NCBI RefSeq assembly: GCF_020144925.1
Contig: NZ_NSLC01000009.1
Span: forward strand, 1-64,000
DNA from: Afifella sp. IM 167
GTDB taxonomy: Bacteria > Pseudomonadota > Alphaproteobacteria > Rhizobiales > Afifellaceae
Reading direction: 5' to 3'
DNA: 64,000 bases
A program made the position numbers and the translations under genes. Below the pieces are notes generated by a model that did not search any database, was not told where the DNA came from, and was given only the letters and a program-made list of their open reading frames with translations. This document shows positions 9,557-18,196 of this stretch, one piece after another. Position 1 is the first letter of the stretch; each line of letters starts with the position of its first letter.

Positions 9557-10569
9557 GCGAAGCCCCGCTCGTTCTCGTCACCGGCGGCACCGGCTATGTC
9601 GGCCAGCTCGTCGCCCGCCACCTCGCCGGCGCCGGCTACCGCATTCGCCTCGCCTCGCGCAGCCGGCCGCCGGAGGGCCGCTTCGCCTTCGCCGAAGACT
9701 GGATGCCTTTCGATCTCGACCCGCAGGCCGATTTCTCGGGCGCGCTTTCCGGCGTCACCCATCTCGTCCACGCTGCTTTCCTGCACGTGCCCGGCCGCTA
9801 TCGGGGCGGGGAGGGGGACGACCTTGCCGGCTTCCGGCGCGCCAATGTTGACGGCTCGCTCGCCTTCTTCGCGGCGGCGAAGCGGGCGGGCGTGGCGCGG
9901 GCCGTCTTCCTGTCGAGCCGCGCCGTCTACGGTCGCCAGCCGGGACCGCTCGAGGAAGACACGCCTGCCGATCCCGATACCGAATACGGCCGGGCCAAGC
10001 TGGAGGTGGAAGAAGCGCTTGCTACCATGTCCGCCCCGCTTCTGCATGCGGGTGCGCCGCTCTCGCCGCTCGCTGCCGATGCGAGCCCGCTCGCCGCCCC
10101 CGCCGTTTCGCTGCCGGAAAAAGACGCTACCCCCGGCTTTGCCGGCGCCTCGCTGCGCGTCACCGGCGTCTACGGCCTCGTCGAGCCGCTTCAGCGCACG
10201 AAATGGTTCAGCCTTGCGTCCGAAATCCTTGATGGGACTCTGGAAGTCGCGCCCCGCGCCGCAACCGAGGTGCATGGCGAGGATGTCGGCGCGGCCGTCC
10301 GCATCCTGATGGAATCGGATCGTGCGGCACTTGCGCCAAGGTCCTTCAATTGTTCCGATCTTCTCCTCACCAACGCCGAGATCGTCCGGGCGCTTCGGGA
10401 TGCGCTCGACATTGCCGGCCCGGTGCCGGAGGAAGGCGGGAAGGAAAACGTTGCGGCCATGCGCTGCGACCGCCTCCACGCGCTCGGCTGGCGGCCTGGA
10501 AGCCGGGCCCTGTTCGAGCGCACGGTTGCGGAGCTGGCGGCGCGGAGCGGGGAAAGCCGCATCCACTGA
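9553..10569 (+). CDS. sqdC: SqdC-like NAD-dependent epimerase/reductase
   Basis: Extended SDR protein of 338 residues, third gene of the sulfolipid operon. The GGTGYVG dinucleotide motif is at residues 11-17 and the catalytic pair Tyr145/Lys149 in EYGRAK. ATG at 9553 overlaps the sqdD stop; an earlier in-frame start inside sqdD is less likely. Residues about 160-195 form an Ala/Pro/Leu-rich insertion (APLSPLAADASPLAAPA) not expected in a compact SDR. SqdC is needed for normal sulfolipid metabolism in Rhodobacter, but its exact reaction is not settled. No sqdA-like acyltransferase is in the window. Confidence 0.78.
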   Translation: MSEAPLVLVTGGTGYVGQLVARHLAGAGYRIRLASRSRPPEGRFAFAEDWMPFDLDPQADFSGALSGVTHLVHAAFLHVPGRYRGGEGDDLAGFRRANVDGSLAFFAAAKRAGVARAVFLSSRAVYGRQPGPLEEDTPADPDTEYGRAKLEVEEALATMSAPLLHAGAPLSPLAADASPLAAPAVSLPEKDATPGFAGASLRVTGVYGLVEPLQRTKWFSLASEILDGTLEVAPRAATEVHGEDVGAAVRILMESDRAALAPRSFNCSDLLLTNAEIVRALRDALDIAGPVPEEGGKENVAAMRCDRLHALGWRPGSRALFERTVAELAARSGESRIH

Positions 10570-10650
10570 GGCATCGCCGCCGTTGAATATGAGCGGTCGC
10601 TGCACTAACCCGGGGAAGTTGCGCCTTGGGCGCCGGGGAGCACATACGGC

Positions 10651-11949
10651 ATGACGAAACCGCCATTCCGCGAGCATTCGCAGCGCGAGATGCTGATCCG
10701 GGAGCTGCATGCGCGCCCATCCGAGCCGCTGAAGGCGCCGCTGCGTGTCTCGCAGTTCGCCGCGCTTTCCGGCGAACAGTCGCTGGATGCCGACCGCGAG
10801 CATCTGGCCAGGCTCTGCGCCCGGCTTGGTGGCGGCGCTCCGCCCGAAGGCGCCAAGCACCATACGGCCGATCTCGGCGGCCTCACCGTCAAATGGGAGC
10901 GCCACACCGAATTCTGTTCCTACACCTTCTTCCGCCGCGCCCATTTTTCCGATCCCTTCGCCGATACGGTGGTGGAGGAGCTGCCGGACGACTGGCTCGC
11001 CGAGGTCCCGGGCGAGATCCTCTCGGCCGTGCATCTGGCGATCGTGCCGGCCGACGTGGAGATGCCCTCGGCGGAGGAAATCTCGCTCCGCCATTTCAAC
11101 GGCAATCCGCTGATCGGAAACGTGGTGGCCGGCGGCAAGGCGCTGGTCTGGGCCGATTTCCGCCTGCACTCGGACCATTTCACCCGCATCCTCATCCAGG
11201 ACAAGGGCCTCGACCAGCCGCATGCCGGGCGCACCGTGCAGCGTCTGGTGGAGCTCAACACCTACCGCGCGCTCGCCCTTCTCGCTCTGCCGATCGCCCA
11301 GGAGGTGACGCCGAAGCTGCGCGCCGTCGACGAGGCGCTCGCCGACATTTCCACGCGCATGGCCGACAGGTCGGACAAGACGAGCGACGCCGAGCTCCTG
11401 GGTCGCCTGTCGCAGCTTTCCGCCGAAATCGAGAGCATCGCGGCGCGCACCTCCTACCGCTTCGGCGCGTCCAACGCCTATTACAGTCTGGTGCAGCAGC
11501 GGCTTGTCGATCTCCGCCTGGAGCGGCTGGGCGAGGTGCTGACCATCGACGGCTTCCTGGAGCGGCGCATGGGGCCGGCCATGGCCACCTGCGAATCGAC
11601 CCATGACCGCCAGGAAGTGCTGGCTCAGCGCGCCTCGCGCGTCGGCTCCCTCCTGCGCGCCCGCGTCGAGGTCGGGCTGGAGGAACAGAACAGCCGCCTG
11701 CTCAATTCCATGAACAGGCGCGCCAAGATGCAGCTGAAGCTGCAGCAGACGGTCGAGGGCCTGTCGGTGGTGGCGATCAGCTACTATGCCGTCGGCTTGG
11801 TCGGCTATCTCGTCAAGGCGGCCGAAACCGCCGGCGCGCCGATCAATGTCGGCCTCGCGACCGGCATTGCCGTGCCCTTCGTCCTCCTCCTCGTCTGGTT
11901 CGGCGTGCGCAAGCTGCGCGAAGAGGTGGTGGGGGAGGACGGGGAGTGA
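10651..11949 (+). CDS. DUF3422 family membrane-anchored protein
   Basis: A 432-residue protein recognised by its N-terminal ELHARPSEPL and KWERHTEFCSYTFFR segments, typical of the uncharacterised DUF3422 family of proteobacteria. The first 370 residues look soluble and helical, with a likely coiled coil near 330-370. Two hydrophobic helices (AISYYAVGLVGYLV and TGIAVPFVLLLVWFGV) near the C-terminus give a tail-anchored hairpin. GGGGAGC lies about 10 bases upstream of the ATG. It is transcribed alone or after sqdC (81-base gap). Function unknown. Confidence 0.75.
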   Translation: MTKPPFREHSQREMLIRELHARPSEPLKAPLRVSQFAALSGEQSLDADREHLARLCARLGGGAPPEGAKHHTADLGGLTVKWERHTEFCSYTFFRRAHFSDPFADTVVEELPDDWLAEVPGEILSAVHLAIVPADVEMPSAEEISLRHFNGNPLIGNVVAGGKALVWADFRLHSDHFTRILIQDKGLDQPHAGRTVQRLVELNTYRALALLALPIAQEVTPKLRAVDEALADISTRMADRSDKTSDAELLGRLSQLSAEIESIAARTSYRFGASNAYYSLVQQRLVDLRLERLGEVLTIDGFLERRMGPAMATCESTHDRQEVLAQRASRVGSLLRARVEVGLEEQNSRLLNSMNRRAKMQLKLQQTVEGLSVVAISYYAVGLVGYLVKAAETAGAPINVGLATGIAVPFVLLLVWFGVRKLREEVVGEDGE

Positions 11950-12064
11950 GCCCGCAAGGTGGCGCGTCCCTCCGTTAGCAGCTTCTTCGCCATGATCGCC
12001 TAAACCGCTGGCCCGGCCCGGTCCTGGCCGGAAAATGGCTCCGCCGTCGAACGGAGGAGCGTGG

Positions 12065-12643
12065 ATGGGCGAGGTTGTTCGCCTCCGGCCGGGCATGCGT
12101 GGCAGGCCCGCGCGCAAGGTCGGGCAGCCGCGGCGTCGCAGGGCAGTGACCCCGCAGGCGCCGAGAGCGCGTCGGCCGGCGCCCACCAGACGCCGCGCAC
12201 CCTTCTGGCTGCCGCTCGCTGTACTCCTTGTCGCCAGCGGTCTCGGCGTTTTGGCGTTTGATTTCTGGCCGGCTCCCACGGGCATAGCCGTGAGCCGGGA
12301 TTTTGCCGTCTGTCGCGGCCGGGGCCAGCCGACCTGCGTCGTCGATGGCGACACGATCCGTTACCGCGGCGAGCGCATCCGCCTTCTCGACATAGACACG
12401 CCGGAGATCTTTAGCCCGCAATGCGCGAGCGAGAGAGAGTGGGGAAGGCGGGCGATGTACAGGCTCGTGGAACTTCTCAACCAGGGATCGTTCGAGATCG
12501 TCGCCGGTTTTGGCAATGACCGCGACGTCTACGGCCGCCAGCTTCGTCGTCTCGTCCGCAACGGGAATTCCCTTGGTGACATGCTGGTGGAGGAAGGCCT
12601 CGCGCGACGCTGGACCGGCATGCGCGGCGGCTGGTGCGGCTGA
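12065..12643 (+). CDS. Membrane-anchored thermonuclease-family (SNase-like) protein
   Basis: Staphylococcal-nuclease-like protein of 192 residues. The N-terminus is Arg/Pro-rich (RLRPGMRGRPARK) and positively charged, followed by one transmembrane helix (FWLPLAVLLVASGLGVLAF), so the nuclease domain should face the periplasm. The domain contains VVDGDTIRYRGERIRLLDID and TPEIF, with the conserved Asp, Arg and Glu of the active site, and a later DRDVYGRQLRRL segment. The ATG at 12065 is chosen because GGAGGAG lies six bases upstream; an ATG at 12035 lacks such a site. Stand-alone gene. Confidence 0.75.
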   Translation: MGEVVRLRPGMRGRPARKVGQPRRRRAVTPQAPRARRPAPTRRRAPFWLPLAVLLVASGLGVLAFDFWPAPTGIAVSRDFAVCRGRGQPTCVVDGDTIRYRGERIRLLDIDTPEIFSPQCASEREWGRRAMYRLVELLNQGSFEIVAGFGNDRDVYGRQLRRLVRNGNSLGDMLVEEGLARRWTGMRGGWCG

Positions 12644-12717
12644 GACCTGCAGGCCTCCGCTCGGCTCATTGCCGATGCCCGCAAAGGCTGGGCGAGTTCG
12701 CGAAGAAATCGCCATGA

Positions 12718-13466
12718 AAGGGCAGGGTCGCCTTCACCCAGCCGGCCGGCGGCGAGGACGCAGGGAAGAAGGAGCCGGTGCTGCGGGCGGCCGTGCGCTC
12801 GGGGGAGAATCATTGGCTGATGTTCGTCGGCCGTGTTCTTGAAGGGGGCTGATGGGCCTCTATCTGATCTACGATTCCGGCACCAAGCTGATTGCCGCCG
12901 AGCATCCGACGATCGGGCCCGTCCGCCTGTTCGGGCAGGAGATCTGGCTCGGCTGGCTGATGATGGCCGCGCTCGCCTATTCTGTGGTCCCGCCCGTCAT
13001 CCTCGGGCGACTGAAGCAGCCTGTCGCCCAGAAGCTGCAGGACAAGGTGCTGCATACCGATGCCCTGATGCAGAAGGCCGACTGGATGACGGGCCTTGCC
13101 GCCATTGCCGGCATCACCGGCTTGGGCTTCGGCCTCTGGTGGGCAGATTCGGCCGCCGCCATGCTAATTGCCTTCGACATCGTTCATGACGGATTCCGCG
13201 CCTCGCGCGTCGCCATGGCCGAGCTCGCCGACGGCGCGCCGAGGGAGCTGGAGAGCCCGGCTCTCGCCGCTGAGGCGAAGCGGCTGAGGGACAGCCTCGC
13301 CGAACGCTTTCCCGGCGCCGATATCAGGCTTCGCGAGACCGGCCGCTACATGGTCGCCGAAGTGCACGGCGCCAGGGCACCGGAAAACGACGTCGATCCA
13401 AAGGATTACTGGCCGGGAGATCCCGAGCGCGCCTGGCGCCTGGCGGGGCTTTCATTCGCGCCCTGA
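12718..13466 (+). pseudogene. Broken cation-transporter (CDF-like) gene remnant
   Basis: The intact part, 12852-13466, encodes 204 residues with two or three membrane helices (WLGWLMMAALAYSVVPPVILG; LAAIAGITGLGFGLWWADSAAAM) and reads like the second half of a cation-efflux (CDF) protein. Upstream in another frame, 12778-12849 reads VLRAAVRSGENHWLMFVG and ends at a stop formed by a G5 run at 12844-12848. One extra G there would join the two frames into a continuous membrane segment. No ATG opens the upstream frame and the usual N-terminal helices are missing. It may be a true pseudogene, a short divergent protein starting at 12852, or a sequencing error. Family assignment is tentative. Confidence 0.5.
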
Positions 13467-13517
13467 CGGGAGCCCAGGGCGGGCGATGGGAGCCGCGCAA
13501 CGGAGATTAGCGCCGCC

Positions 13518-14543
13518 TCAGGCGTCCTCCCGCTGGAGCACGAAGAAATAGGGATCGGGCGAGCCTTCGATCTGCATCATCCCGAGAAGGCGGCCGTCAT
13601 CGCTCTGGCGGAAATGGTCGATGATCGGCTGGTTCTCGTAGACCATCGCGGCGCTCTCCACGCCCTCGAAGGATCGGCGCTCAAGATGCGCGGCAGGCCG
13701 CTCTGTCTTCAGATGCGCGATGGCGCGGCGAAAGAGAAACGCCGCAGCCCCGCTCTTTGCCAGTCCCGGCATTTTGAGCACCAGGCCGAGGGGGAGTTTC
13801 TTCGGGTCGATCGCGACGACGCCGCCGCTGCCGTCCCGGAAGAGGAGGGGATGCGCGCTGCCATCGGCGCAAAAGCGCTTTCCGTACCAGCCGCAGGTGC
13901 CGAGCAGGCCGTCGAGCGGATGACCGGTCGAGATTTCCTTGCCGCGCCATGTGCCGGCCATCGCCGCCGCGTCGACGGCTGGCAGGGAGCGGAACCAGGA
14001 AAGCGCCTCTTCGCTCGACATCGCCTGCCGGGCGTCTTTGATGTCGCGGACGGTGCTGAGCGTGTCCGCCGTCTCGCTTTCGCCGGAGATGACGCTGAAC
14101 GAGCCGTCGGTCTCCATCACCACGGCCTCCACGGAGGAGCGCCGCGAAATCCCCTGCGCGCGGATCGCGGCGAGAACCTCCTCCGGCGTCACCCGTTCCT
14201 TGCGCAGGCTCGCCGTCATGTAGCGCCCCCGGAAGAAGAGGAGGGTCGGCTCCGCCTTGACGATGTCCTGGAAAGCTTTCGAGCGGACCGAGGCGAAGGC
14301 GACCATCCATTGCAGGGCGCAAAGAAGCGCCAGCGCCAGAAACCCCTCCGACAGCGAGACGCTCTCCGACAGGAGGAGGCTTGCGAGGATGGAGCCGAAG
14401 GCGACGGTGACGATAAAGTCGAAGGCGTTCATCTTGGAAAGGGTGCGCTTGCCGGTGATGCGCAAAAGCACGACGAGCCCGCCATAGCCGAGCGTGCCGA
14501 CCACGATCAGCCGAAAAAGGTCGTCCCAGCCATCGAAGAACAT
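13518..14543 (-). CDS. DUF421 membrane protein fused to GXWXG and DUF4334 domains
   Basis: A 341-residue protein with two halves. Residues 1-150 form a YetF-like DUF421 protein: three N-terminal helices (LFRLIVVGTLGYGGLVVLL, then FDFIVTVAFGSILASLLL) and a cytoplasmic domain with AEPTLLFFRGRY and a SSVEAVVMETDGSFSVI segment. Residues 170-341 carry a GXWXG motif (GTWRG, 197-201), then HPLDGLLGTCGWYGKRF, and a C-terminal DUF4334-like region with ESAAMVYENQPIIDHFR and GSPDPYFFVL. Start chosen at 14543 because AAGGAG stands five bases upstream. Both parts are normally separate genes. Function unknown. Confidence 0.75.
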   Translation of the reverse strand: MFFDGWDDLFRLIVVGTLGYGGLVVLLRITGKRTLSKMNAFDFIVTVAFGSILASLLLSESVSLSEGFLALALLCALQWMVAFASVRSKAFQDIVKAEPTLLFFRGRYMTASLRKERVTPEEVLAAIRAQGISRRSSVEAVVMETDGSFSVISGESETADTLSTVRDIKDARQAMSSEEALSWFRSLPAVDAAAMAGTWRGKEISTGHPLDGLLGTCGWYGKRFCADGSAHPLLFRDGSGGVVAIDPKKLPLGLVLKMPGLAKSGAAAFLFRRAIAHLKTERPAAHLERRSFEGVESAAMVYENQPIIDHFRQSDDGRLLGMMQIEGSPDPYFFVLQREDA

Positions 14544-14769
14544 CGCCGCTCCTTGCATCGCCGGCGCTCTCGCCGCGATCGCGTTCGCAAGAGCAACAGC
14601 CCGCGGCCCAGCCGGTTCCCTGCTGTCGGCCTGGCCACCGAACGGTGCCGCGTCGCGGCCGCGGCCGAGCCCGGCGGCCGACGATCCCCGCTGTTCATGT
14701 CGCGGTGATCGAGGCATTCTGGAACGATGAAAGAGACACCGCTCAAGGCCGCCGGCGCGGAAGAAGCGC

Positions 14770-15684
14770 ATGGCCGCAACCTCTGAAGGCACCCATTCCG
14801 AACCCGTGCTGAAGAAGGAAGTCTGTGTCTTCGGCGGCACGGGCTTTCTCGGCCAGCGGATCGTGTCCCATCTTCTTGCGCTCGGCTGCGGCGTGCGGGT
14901 CGTCTCGCGCCACCCCCACGAACCGACGAGGCCGCATGTCGCTGCGGTGAAGGCCGATATACGCGATCCGGCTTCCCTCGCCGGCGCGCTTGTCGGGGCC
15001 GATGCGCTGGTGAACGCCGTCAGCCTCTATGCCGAAACGCCGGATCTGAGCTTTGCCGATGTGCATGTCACCGGTGCCGCCGCCCTGGCACGCGCCGCCA
15101 GCGAAAGCCGTATTGCGCAATTCGTCCAGCTTTCCGGCATCGGCGCCAACCCGGATTCCGATTCAGCCTATATCCGCGCCCGCGGCGAGGGCGAGGCGGC
15201 CGTCAGATGGGAAAAGCCGAACGCCGTCATCGTTCGGCCCTCGGTGATGTTCGGGCCGGAGGACGGCTTCCTGGAAACGCTCCAGCGCATCATCCGCCTT
15301 TCGCCGGTCCTGCCGCTCTTCGGCTCCGGCGACGCGCTTCTCCAGCCGGTCTATGTGGAGAACGTCGCCGAGGCGATCGCCCGCATCCTGACATGCGACG
15401 ATCATCACAAGCTCTACGAGTTCGGCGGTCCGAGGATCTACACCTACCGCGAGATCGTCGAGACCATCGCAAGGGTGCGCGCACGCCGCCTGCCGCTCCT
15501 CCTGCCGACGCCTTTTGCGGTCTGGCGGGCGGCCGCGCGCGCCGGCTCCACGCTCGGCCTGCGCGCCGTTTCCACCACCGAGATCGAACTGATGGAGCGG
15601 GACAACGTCGCGAGCGATCTGCCGGGCCTGGCCGAACTCGGCGTCACGCCCACCTCCATCGAGACGTTTCTCTACGAGAACTGA
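14770..15684 (+). CDS. NDUFA9-like NAD(P)-binding protein (atypical SDR)
   Basis: A 304-residue NAD(P)-binding protein with GGTGFLG at about residues 22-28. It resembles the alphaproteobacterial relatives of complex I subunit NDUFA9 (39 kDa), which bind NADPH but are not established enzymes. The segments VQLSGIGANPDSDSAYIRAR, NAVIVRPSVMFGPEDGF and YVENVAEAI are typical. A strict YxxxK pair is absent, as usual in this atypical group. Divergent from the DUF421 fusion gene across 226 bases, in which I see no further gene. Confidence 0.78.
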   Translation: MAATSEGTHSEPVLKKEVCVFGGTGFLGQRIVSHLLALGCGVRVVSRHPHEPTRPHVAAVKADIRDPASLAGALVGADALVNAVSLYAETPDLSFADVHVTGAAALARAASESRIAQFVQLSGIGANPDSDSAYIRARGEGEAAVRWEKPNAVIVRPSVMFGPEDGFLETLQRIIRLSPVLPLFGSGDALLQPVYVENVAEAIARILTCDDHHKLYEFGGPRIYTYREIVETIARVRARRLPLLLPTPFAVWRAAARAGSTLGLRAVSTTEIELMERDNVASDLPGLAELGVTPTSIETFLYEN

Positions 15685-15705
15685 TGTGCGTCCCCGCAAG
15701 AAAAG

Positions 15706-15729
15706 CGCCCGCCGCTTGCGCGGCGGGCG
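15706..15729. terminator. Hairpin terminator between convergent genes
   Basis: A perfect 10-bp stem (CGCCCGCCGC / GCGGCGGGCG) with a TTGC loop. On the minus strand it is followed by TTTTCTT, so it best serves the aldehyde dehydrogenase gene arriving from the right; it may also stop the NDUFA9-like gene from the left. Confidence 0.75.
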
Positions 15730-15776
15730 AGGCTGTGCCGGCGCGGGGGGACGCCGACGAAGAGCGGCCGCGCTTC

Positions 15777-17237
15777 TCAGGCGGCCGGCATCGGGTGATG
15801 GATGCAGATGTTCTTCAGCTGCTGGTAGGAGGCGAGGGCCTCCAGCCCTTTCTCGCGGCCGAAGCCGGAGAGCTTGTAGCCGCCGAAGGGAAATTCCACG
15901 TCGAGCCCGACGGCGAAGGAGTTGATCCAGATCTGGCCGGCCCTCAGCCGCTCGCCGAGGGAAAGCGCGGCGTTGATGTTGGTCGTGTGCACGCCGGCGA
16001 CGAGCCCGAAAGGCGAATCGTTGGCGATGCGCACGGCATCTTCCGGTCCGTCGAACGGGATCACCGTCAGCGCCGGTCCGAAGATCTCCTCGCGCGCGAT
16101 CCGGCTCTCGTTGCCGGCGCCGACGACGAGGGCAGGGCGCACGAAGGCGCCCTCGGCATAGCGCGCATCGCTCGGCGTCTCGGCGCCGAGGAGAAGTTCG
16201 CCTTCCTTGCCGGCGAGTTCGTAGTAGCGCTCCACCTCATCGCGGTGCCCGGCATTGATGAGAGGGCCCATGCCGGGATCCTCGATGCCCGGGCCGATCG
16301 TGATCTCGCTGATGTGGCGGTGCAGGCGCGCCACGACCTCGTCGTGCACGGAGCGCTCCACGAGGAGCCGTGTGCCGGCGTTGCAGACCTGGCCGCAATG
16401 GGTGAGGAAGCCGCCGGCGATCACCGGCAGCACCTTGTCCATATCCGCATCGGCGAAGAGGATCTGCGGCGATTTTCCGCCCAGTTCCATGGCGCAGGGA
16501 ATGGCGTGCGAGGCGGCGGCGACCATGACGCGCTCGCCGGTCGGCACGGAGCCGGTGAAGGTGATCTGGTCGACGCCCCTATGCCGCGCGAGGAGGTCGC
16601 CCGCCACCGATCCGCGGCCGTTGACGAGGTTGACGAGACCGCTCGGCAGACCCGCTTCCTGGCAGGCCTTGACGAATTCCCATGCCGTGACGGGCGTGTC
16701 CGTCGCCGGCTTGATGATGACCGCGCAGCCGGCCGCCAGCGCCGGGGCGACGCCGCGCGCGATCAGCTGGAAAGGGTAGTTCCAGGGAATGATGTGCAGG
16801 CTGACGCCGATCGGCTCCTTCACCGTCCAGTCGGACCAGTCCGGGCCGAGCGGGATGGAGCTGCCGTGCATCTTGTCGACATGGCCGCCGTAGAACTCGA
16901 AGAAGCGGGCGGCGCAATCGACCTCCCAATAGGCGTCGCGCAACGGCTTGCCGCTGTCGGCGACTTCCTTGCGCGCGATTTCCTCGCGCCGGCTCATGAT
17001 GACCTCGCCGATCTTCATGAGGATGCGGCCGCGCTCGAAGGGGCGCATCTTGCGCCAGGGGCCCTCGTCGAAGGCCGTCCGGGCCGCCTTGACCGCGAGA
17101 TCGACCTCGCGCTCGCCGCCGCGGGCGAATTCGGCGATCGTCTTGCCTGTCGCCGGATCGAGGCTCTGACCGACGCCGTCGCTGCCCTCGGTGATGGTCT
17201 CCTCGCCGCAGACGATGGGGATGATTTCGTTGGCCAA
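15777..17237 (-). CDS. NAD(P)-dependent aldehyde dehydrogenase
   Basis: Oxidises an aldehyde to the acid. The 486-residue protein has the ALDH superfamily features: the IIPWNYPF loop, Glu251 in MELGGKSP and the nucleophile Cys285 in GQVCNAGTR. The C-terminal FGGYKLSGFGREKG segment resembles betaine- and other cytosolic aldehyde dehydrogenases. I place the start at TTG 17237, preceded by GGGAGAACAGC and giving the normal family length; an ATG at 17321 would add 28 residues running into the divergent promoter. The gene faces the SDR operon, and a composite operator lies between them. The substrate is probably an intermediate of that operon's pathway. Confidence 0.88.
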   Translation of the reverse strand: MANEIIPIVCGEETITEGSDGVGQSLDPATGKTIAEFARGGEREVDLAVKAARTAFDEGPWRKMRPFERGRILMKIGEVIMSRREEIARKEVADSGKPLRDAYWEVDCAARFFEFYGGHVDKMHGSSIPLGPDWSDWTVKEPIGVSLHIIPWNYPFQLIARGVAPALAAGCAVIIKPATDTPVTAWEFVKACQEAGLPSGLVNLVNGRGSVAGDLLARHRGVDQITFTGSVPTGERVMVAAASHAIPCAMELGGKSPQILFADADMDKVLPVIAGGFLTHCGQVCNAGTRLLVERSVHDEVVARLHRHISEITIGPGIEDPGMGPLINAGHRDEVERYYELAGKEGELLLGAETPSDARYAEGAFVRPALVVGAGNESRIAREEIFGPALTVIPFDGPEDAVRIANDSPFGLVAGVHTTNINAALSLGERLRAGQIWINSFAVGLDVEFPFGGYKLSGFGREKGLEALASYQQLKNICIHHPMPAA

Positions 17238-17312
17238 GCTGTTCTCCCTGATGGGCGCACACGGGTCCGGAAAAGCCTCCGGGCGAGCGCCATTGCAGTA
17301 CCTGTGCAAGTG

Positions 17313-17341
17313 TGTATACAATCATGCCTAGATTGTCGACA
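17313..17341. promoter_or_regulatory. Composite operator, probable GntR/FCD site (copy 1)
   Basis: Two palindromic octamers, TGTATACA (17313-17320) and TGTCGACA (17334-17341), start 21 bp apart, two helical turns, in the divergent aldehyde dehydrogenase/SDR promoter region. The wider pattern TGTATRCAAT, seven bases, AGATTGTMGACA recurs at 32282-32310. TGTATACA-type palindromes are usual for FCD-type GntR regulators, and one is encoded in this operon at 20216-20986. That it binds here is inference. Confidence 0.65.
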
Positions 17342-17407
17342 TCATTTGATGGAATCGCCGGCCTGATGCCAGGCGGCGAAGGAAGGGTGGCCTGTGCGAG
17401 GATCGAC

Positions 17408-18196
17408 GTGGAGCTAGGAATTGGAGGCAGGCGGGCCCTTGTGACCGCTGCGTCGAGAGGGCTGGGCAAGGCTTCCGCTCTCGCGCTTGCAGGCGAGGGC
17501 GCAAGGCTGGCCGTTGCGGGGCGCGATATGGCCGTGCTCGGCGAACTCGTCGAGGAGTTGAAGGCCGCGGGCGCCGAGGAAGCGCTTGCCGTCCATATGG
17601 ACCTTGCCGATCGCGAGACGCTGAAGCCGGCCGCCGAAAAGGCCGCTGCCGAACTCGGCGGTATCGACATCTTCGTCGGCAATTGCGGCGGCCCGCCCTC
17701 CGGCCCGTTCCTTTCCATCTCCCGCGAGACCTGGGAGGAGGCGATCTCCTCGATCTTCCTGTCGATGGTCGACCTGTCGCATGCCGTCATCCCGCATATG
17801 CGGACCGGAAGGTGGGGGCGGATCGTTTTCGTCACCACGGTCGGCGTGAAGATCGTCCAGCCGAACATGGTGCTTTCCGATTCCATCCGCCTTGCGACCG
17901 TCGGCCTTGCGAAGTCGCTTTCCCACGAATTCGCCGGCGAGGGCATCGTCGTGAACTGCCTCTGTCCGGGTCCCTTCGCGACGGACCGGATGGAGGACCT
18001 CATCACCGCCAGCATGGCGCGTGACGGGCTCGACCGGGCCGCGGCCGAGGCGCTCTGGCTGGACGAGGTTCCGGTCGGGCGTTTCGGAGATCCGGCCGAT
18101 TTCGGGGCGATGGTGGCGCTGCTCTCTTCCGAGCGCGCCGGCTTCGTCACCGGTACCGCCATCGCGCTCGACGGAGGCAAAAGCCGTGCCTATTGA
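17408..18196 (+). CDS. SDR-family protein lacking the catalytic Tyr-Lys pair
   Basis: Short-chain dehydrogenase/reductase fold of 262 residues. The cofactor region TAASRGLGKA replaces the usual TGxxxGIG, and NCGGPPSG stands at the NNAG position. Where SDRs have Ser and YxxxK, this protein reads VTTVGVKIV and NMVLSDSIRLA: the tyrosine is absent and the lysine appears to be arginine. A subgroup of FabG-like SDRs shares this pattern, so the reaction may differ or rely on other residues. I choose the GTG at 17408, preceded by GAGGATCGAC; earlier in-frame ATGs run into the operator. It overlaps the ThDP-enzyme gene by 11 bases. Confidence 0.75.
   Translation: MELGIGGRRALVTAASRGLGKASALALAGEGARLAVAGRDMAVLGELVEELKAAGAEEALAVHMDLADRETLKPAAEKAAAELGGIDIFVGNCGGPPSGPFLSISRETWEEAISSIFLSMVDLSHAVIPHMRTGRWGRIVFVTTVGVKIVQPNMVLSDSIRLATVGLAKSLSHEFAGEGIVVNCLCPGPFATDRMEDLITASMARDGLDRAAAEALWLDEVPVGRFGDPADFGAMVALLSSERAGFVTGTAIALDGGKSRAY

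Noticed and set aside
14727-14786. A 19-codon open frame (starting MKETPLKAAG) overlapping the NDUFA9-like start, considered as a leader peptide.
   Set aside because: No regulatory codon pattern, no terminator/antiterminator structure, and no reason for attenuation of this gene.
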